Source of the DNA: Aegilops tauschii subsp. strangulata
Taxonomy: Eukaryota > Streptophyta > Magnoliopsida > Poales > Poaceae
Assembly (NCBI RefSeq): GCF_002575655.3
Contig: NC_053039.3
Span: 47,183,290 to 47,247,289, forward strand
Direction: 5' to 3'
Length of the DNA stretch: 64,000 nucleotides
The position numbers and the translations under genes were made by a program. Positions within the stretch are counted from its first letter, which is position 1; every line of letters starts with the position of its first letter. The notes beneath the pieces were generated by a model. That model was not told the DNA's origin. It did not search any database and worked only from the letters and a program-made list of their open reading frames with translations. Shown here piece after piece: positions 58,961-64,000 of this stretch.

Positions 58961-59223
58961 TTCCTATTTACAACTGGCGCACACCCAGGGAGCAACTAGT
59001 TAACGAGCACTTCTTCGGGAGCCTCGCAATAATCAGCGCCACTTGGCGCGCTCTCAGCCATTCGCCGTGTGTCGCGCTTTGGGCGCTCCCTCCGGATTTT
59101 ATTTTATTTTATTTTTCCGCACGCGTTTCGGCTTTTTAAACGTTTTTTCCGGTTTTTCGACGTTTTGGTTTTTCACCGGTCTTCCTTAGCTTTTCAATCA
59201 AAAAAAATTTGCACAAAAAACGC

Positions 59224-59740
59224 GTTTTTTTCCTTTCGCGAGAGTCACGGTTTGCTTCCGCGAGAGGCACGGTTTTGCTTTCGCGAGAGTCACGGCCGTG
59301 CCTCTCGAAAATGAAAAAAAACGCGTTTTCTATTTTTTGGCTTTCGCGAGAGTCACGGTTTTGCTTCCGCGAGAGGCACAGGTGTGAGAGTCACGGCCGT
59401 GCCTCTCGGAAACAGAAAAAATGCGTTTTCTGTTTTTTTTCTTTCACGAGAGTCACGGTTTTGCTTCCGCGAGAGGCACGGTTGTGCTTTCGCGAGAGTC
59501 ACGACGGTGCCTCTCGGAAAGGGAAAAAACATGTTTTCTGTTTTTTCCTTTCGCGAGAGTCACGGTTTTGCTTCCACAAGAGGCATGGTTGTGCTTTCAC
59601 GAGAGTCACGGCCGTGCCTCCTCGAAAACGAAAAAAAAACGCGTTTTCTCTTTTTTTTCCCTTCTGCGAGGGTCACGGTTTTGCTTTCGCGAGAGGCACG
59701 GTTGTGATTTCGTGAGAGGCATGGGTTTGCCTCTTACAGA
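59224..59740 (+). repeat. Minisatellite of about 105 bp, 4-5 copies
   Basis: Units of the type TTCGCGAGAGTCACGG - TTTTGCTTCCGCGAGAGGCA - (variable) - GTGCCTCTCG - A-rich - CGCGTTTTC recur near 59236, 59342, 59442, 59548 and 59660. CGAGAGTCACGG and GAGAGGCACGG are short internal sub-repeats. Confidence 0.9.
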
Positions 59741-59956
59741 AAGGGAAAAAAACCCGTGCTCCCGGTTCGGTTTTTTCGTCTGGTTTTTTTCGTCCGGTTT
59801 TTTCATAAAAAAAGTTCGTCAAAACCTATCAATATGGGATCTAGTTTTGAAGATCACGACGCGAGGAATCCAACGGTGAAAGCGGTTCGAGATTTGGACG
59901 CGCAGTTTAAGAGATAAAATGTTTTGAATAAACGGATCTACGAAAAAAGGGTAAAC

Positions 59957-60012
59957 TCCCAGGTTGCGACAAGTGGTGCGCTGCATGTGCGCCACTTGTC
60001 CCAACCAGGGGA
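59957..60012. repeat. Imperfect palindrome with ~25 bp arms
   Basis: CCCAGGTTGCGACAAGTGG...GCGC, a short loop TGCAT, then GTGCGCCACTTGTCCCAACC with AGGGG. It could form a strong hairpin. It may mark an end of the surrounding repeat. Confidence 0.8.
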
Positions 60013-60169
60013 ATTGGAGTGGAGTGATCTTTTGAAACGAGTACTCCTCAATTAGTGATTTCGGCACACCCACCTGGCTCCCAGTCGTAGATAACGGGCC
60101 GGCCCATATAAGATACTTCGAGTTCAGGTTTTTAAGAAGCCCTTCCGATTTTGGAAAGTTTCCAGAAGC

Positions 60170-60672
60170 TTCTCAACAGGTTTTTCTTTTTATGTGTTTT
60201 TGGTTTTTTGGTTTCTTTTTGTTTCACTCAGTTTTCTCTAGTTTTTCTTTGTTTATAATTTTTTCCTTTTGGTTATCTTCTTTATATTTCTTTTTTTCAA
60301 TTTTTCCAAATACATGCACTTTTTCAAATCCATATTTTTTTGCAATTCGTAAGCACTTCTTAAATCATGAACCTTTTTAAAATTTCGTGGGATTCTACCA
60401 AAATTATGATTTTTTTTTAATTCTTGTGAACTTTTTAAAAATTCCTGAACTTTTTTCATTTTTGTGAATTTTTTTTAAATTATGAACCATTTCAAGTCTT
60501 GAACTTTTTTTCCCTTTCCGTGATTTTTTTCAAATTTATGAACCTTATTGAATTCAGAAACTTTTTTAATATTTTTAACATTTTTTAATGCATGGACTTC
60601 TTAAAAATGGTGATTATTTCAATTTTTTGACTTTGAACTTCATGCACCTTTTTCAAATTCACAAACTCTTTT
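60170..60672. repeat. T-rich low-complexity tract
   Basis: Degenerate repeats of GAACTTTTTT, TTTCAAATTCATGAAC and related words. No coding capacity. Confidence 0.7.
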
Positions 60673-62379
60673 TGTTGGAAATATGCCCTAGAGGCAATAA
60701 TAAAATTGTTATTATTATATTTCCTTGTTCATGATAATTGTCTATTGATCATGCTATAATTGTGTTATCCGGAAATCGTAATACATGTGTGAATACATAG
60801 ACCACAACATGTCCCTAGTGAGCCTCTAGTTGACTAGCTCGTTGATCAACAGATAGTCATGGTTTCCTGACTATGGACATTGGATGTCATTGATAACGGG
60901 ATCACATCATTAGGAGAATGATGTGATGGACAAGACCCAATCCTAAGCATAGCACAAAGATCGTGTAGTTCATTTGCTAGAGCTTTTCCAATGTCAAGTA
61001 TCATTTCCTTAGACCATGAGATCGTGTAACTCCCGGATACCGTAGGAGTGCTTTGGGTGTACCAAACGTCACAACGTAACTGGGTGACTATAAAGGTACA
61101 CTACAGGTATCTCTGAAAGTGTCTGTTGGGTTGACACGGATCGAGACTGGGATTTGTCACTCCGTATGACGGAGAGGTATCTCTGGGCCCACTCGGTAAT
61201 GCATCATCATAATGAGCTCAAAGTGACCAAGTGGTTGGTCACGGGATCATGCATTACGGTACGAGTAAAGTGACTTGCCGGTAATTGGATTGAACAAGGT
61301 ATTGGGATACCGACGATTGAATCTCGGGCAAGTAACGTACCGATTGACAAAGGGAATTGTATACGGGATTGATTGAATCCTCGACATCGTGGTTCATCCG
61401 GTGAGATCATCGTGGAACATGTGGGAGCCAACATGGGTATCCAGATCCCGCTGTTGGTTATTGACCGGAGAGTCGTCTCGGTCATGTCTGCATGTCTCCC
61501 GAACCCGTAGGGTCTACACACTTAAGGTTCGGTGGCGCTAGGGTTGTAGAGATATTAGTATGCGGTAACCCGAAAGTTGTTAGGAGTCCGGGATGAGATC
61601 CCGGACGTCACGAGGAGTTCCGGAATGGTCCGGAGGTGAAGAATTATATATAGGAAGTCCAATTTCGGCCACCGGAAAAGTTTCGGGGGTCACCGGTATT
61701 GTACCGGGACCACCGGAAGGGTCCCGGGGGTCCACCGGGTGGGGCCACCTATCCCGGAGGGCCCCATGGGCTGAAGTGGGAGGGGAACCAGCCCCTGGTG
61801 GGCTGGTGCGCCCCCCTTGGGCCTCCCCCTGCGCCTAGGGTTGGAAACCCTAGGGGTGGGGGCGCCCCACTTGGCTTGGGGGGGAAGCCACCCCCCTTGG
61901 CCGCCGCCCCCCTGGAGATTGCATCTCCCAGGGCCGGCGCCCCCAGGAGCCCTATATATAGTGGGGGGAGGGAGGGCAACCGTACCACAACCCCTGGCGC
62001 CTCCCTCTCCCTCCCGTGACACCTCTACCTCCCGCTTGCGCTTGGTGAAGCCCTGCCGGGATCCTGCTACTTCCACCACCACGCCGTCGTGCTGCTGGAT
62101 CTCCATCAACCTCTCCTTCCCCCTTGCTGGATCAAGAAGGAGGAGACGTCGCTGCTCCGTACGTGTGTTGAACGCGGAGGTGCCGTCCGTTCGACGCTTG
62201 GTCATCGGTGATTTGGATCACGACGAGTACGACTCCATCAACCCTGTTCACTTGAACGCTTCCGCTCGCGATCTACAAGGGTATGTAGATGCACTCCTCT
62301 CTCTCGTTGCTAGATGACTCCATAGATTGATCTTGGTGATGCGTAGAAATTTTTTAATTTCTGCTACCATAACCCAACA
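60673..62379 (+). repeat. 5' LTR of element F (1707 bp)
   Basis: Begins TGTTGGAAATATGCCC and ends TAACCCAACA. It aligns throughout with the A and D LTRs. Confidence 0.95.
61953..61960 (+). promoter_or_regulatory. LTR TATA box, element F
   Basis: TATATATA in a G/C-rich setting, about 425 bp before the LTR end. This is the only intact 5' LTR promoter of a plus-strand Angela element in the window. Confidence 0.65.
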
Positions 62380-62380
62380 G

Positions 62381-62393
62381 TGGCATCATGAGC
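62381..62393 (+). other. Primer binding site region of element F
   Basis: TGGCATCATGAGC lies 1 nt after the LTR. It resembles the initiator tRNA-Met site TGGTATCAGAGC but carries a C for T and an extra T. D has the same variant. Confidence 0.65.
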
Positions 62394-63650
62394 TAGCTCT
62401 ATGCGTAGTTTCGATGCACGAGTAGAACACAAAGCAGTTGTGGGCATAGATCATGTCAATTTACTTGCCGCTACTAGTCTTACCTTGATTCGGCGGCATT
62501 GTGGGATGAAGCGGCCCGGACCAACCTTACACGTACGCTCGTGAGACAGGTTCAACCGACTGACATGCACTAGTTGCATAAGGTGGCTAGCGGGTGTCTG
62601 TCTCTCCCACTTTAGTCAGATCGGATTCGATGAAAAGGGTCCTTATGAAGGGTAAATAGAAATTGGCATATCACGTTGTGGTTTTACGTAGGTAAGAAAC
62701 GTTCTTGCTAGAAACCTATAGAAGCCACGTAAAAACATGCAACAACAATTAGAGGACGTCTAACTTGTTTTTGCAGCATATGCCTTGTGATGTGATATGG
62801 CCAAAAAGAATGTGATGAATGATATATGTGATGTATGAGATTGATCATGTTCTTGTAATAGGAATCACGACTTGCATGTCGATGAGTATGACAACCGGCA
62901 GGAGCCATAGGAGTTGTCTTTATTTTTTGTATGACCTGCGTGTCATTGAATAACGCCATGTAAATTACTTTACTTTATTGCTAAACACGTTAGCCATAGA
63001 AGTAGAAGTAATCGTTGGCGTGACAACTTCATGAAGACACGATGATGGTGATCATGGTGTCATGCCGGTGACGAAGATGATCGTGGCGCCCCGAAGATGG
63101 AGATCAAAAGGAGCAAAATGATATTGGCCATATCATGTCACTATTTGATTGCATGTGATGTTTATCATGTTTTGCATCTTATTTGCTTAGTACGACGGTA
63201 GTAAGTAAGATGATCCCTTATAATAATTTCAAGAAAGTGTTCCCCCTAACTGTGCACCGTTGCGAAGGTTCATTGTTTCGAAGCACCACGTGATGATCGG
63301 GTGTGATAGATTCTAACGTTCGAATACAACGGGTGTAAGCCAGATTTACACACGCAATACACTTAGGTTGATTTGACGACTAGCATGTACAGACATGGCC
63401 TCGGAACACGGAAGACCGAAAGGTCGAGCATGAGTCGTATAGAAGATAGGCTCAACATGAAGATGTTCACCAATGTTGACTAGTCCGTCTCACGTGATGA
63501 TCGGACACGGCCTAGTTGACTCGGATCATGTTTCACTTAGATGACTAGAGGGATGTCTATCTGAGTGGGAGTTCATTGAATAATTTGATTAGATGGACTT
63601 AATTATCATGAACTTAGTCTAAAATCTTTACAATATGTCTTGTAGATCAA
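62394..63650 (+). other. Untranslated leader of element F
   Basis: Homologous to 1-1175 from about 62515. Only one clear copy of the GACTAGCATGTACAGACATG motif remains (around 63376). Confidence 0.8.
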
Positions 63651-64000
63651 ATGGCCCACGTTGCCCTCAACTTCAACGCGTTCCTAGAGAAAGCCAAGCT
63701 GAAAGATGATGGCAGCAACTATACGGACTGGGTCCGGAACCTGAGGATCATCCTCATAGCTGCCAAGAAAGATTATGTCCTAGAAGCACCGCTAGGTGAC
63801 GCACCCATCCCAGAGAACCAAGACGTTATGAACGCTTGGCATTCACGTGCTGATGATTACTCCCTCGTTCAGTGCGGCATGCTTTACAGCTTAGAACCGG
63901 GGCTCCAAAAGTGTTTTGAGCAACACGGAGCATATGAGATGTTCGAAGAGCTGAAAATGGTTTTCCAAGCTCATGCCCGGGTCGAGAGATATGAAGTCTC
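63651..64000 (+). CDS. gag of element F, N-terminal part, open to the window edge
   Basis: The ATG at 63651 gives MAHVALNFNAFLEKAKLKDD, matching gag of A and D. It stays open for all ~116 codons visible, including DYSLVQCGMLYSLEPGLQ, where D has a stop. It corresponds to the N-terminal half of the Copia Gag, the capsid precursor. Whether the element is intact cannot be judged from this fragment. Confidence 0.88.
   Translation, partial: MAHVALNFNAFLEKAKLKDDGSNYTDWVRNLRIILIAAKKDYVLEAPLGDAPIPENQDVMNAWHSRADDYSLVQCGMLYSLEPGLQKCFEQHGAYEMFEELKMVFQAHARVERYEV

Larger units (their letters stand above)
58961..60060. mobile_element. Probable Mutator-related non-coding repeat with internal minisatellite
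   Basis: The right part (about 59815-59945: GGATCTAGTTTTGAAGATC, CCAACGGTGAAA, TTTAAGAGATAAAATG) is clearly related to the arms of the inverted-repeat element at 26489-27294. The left part is G/C-rich (GCGCCACTTGGCGCGCTC). Exact ends and target duplication are not resolved. Confidence 0.5.
60673..64000 (+). mobile_element. Element F: Angela-type Copia retrotransposon, 5' part
   Basis: 5' LTR, primer site, leader and start of gag in plus orientation, running past the right edge. It closely resembles A in leader and gag. Five bases before the LTR are CTTTT; the partner duplicate lies outside the window. Confidence 0.94.

Noticed and set aside
59224..59740. Possible CRISPR-like array
   Set aside because: Repeats are long, degenerate and contiguous with no unique spacers. 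The genome is clearly a plant nuclear one.
59069..59879. 80-170-codon ORFs in three frames
   Set aside because: They simply translate the 105 bp minisatellite; overlapping frames are all open because the repeat lacks stops.

Overview
This window looks like repeat-rich intergenic DNA from a Triticeae grass (wheat, Aegilops or barley type). The main evidence is several copies of Copia retrotransposons of the Angela/WIS/BARE type, whose ~1.7 kb LTRs start TGTTGGAAATATGCCCTAGAGG. Stowaway MITEs with CTCCCTC(C/T)GT ends and insertions nested in insertions support this. Only one intact host gene is visible: an intronless class-3 lipase/phospholipase A1-II-like gene at 27623-28966 (+). A broken, 5'-truncated paralogue lies at 55974-57162.

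Layout from left to right. 1-6912: element A (+), an Angela-type Copia lacking its 5' LTR (off the window), inserted into an older Copia, B. 6913-23903: remains of B (+), split by G (7953-20355, TSD AAATG), a 12.4 kb Ty3/gypsy element with two RNase H domains and a spliced antisense gene. B ends in an odd 2.1 kb LTR with an internal 386 bp duplication. 23904-33319: non-nested DNA with a Stowaway MITE, a Mutator-like inverted-repeat element, the lipase gene, a long inverted repeat around it, and a 2.5 kb LTR element without gag-pol (30489-32995, TSD GGCGG). 33325-55944: a three-level nest. C (-, Copia, TSD GGGGA) contains D (-, Angela type, 36682-54024, TSD CGCGC), which contains E (-, 42262-50833, TSD ATTGG). 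55950-60672: the lipase pseudogene interrupted by a hAT-type MITE (TSD CCTGCTGG), a Mutator-type MITE (TSD TTGACAAAA) carrying a nested Stowaway, and a region with a ~105 bp minisatellite. 60673-64000: 5' LTR, leader and start of gag of another Angela-type element, F (+), running off the right edge.

Order of events by nesting: A and G both inserted into B; C inserted beside the lipase paralogue, then D into C, then E into D. Removing C (with D and E) brings the two lipase loci to within a few kb of each other, so they probably began as a local duplication. None of the complete retrotransposons has an intact reading frame; most lesions are single stops or 1-nt indels. Element E is the exception, with dead coding DNA between nearly identical LTRs.

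The observations most worth following up are E as a probable trans-mobilised chimera, the five-exon antisense gene inside G, and the inverted-repeat architecture around the lipase gene. All boundaries were read by eye from terminal motifs and target-site duplications. Family names are from memory of the families, not from searches.
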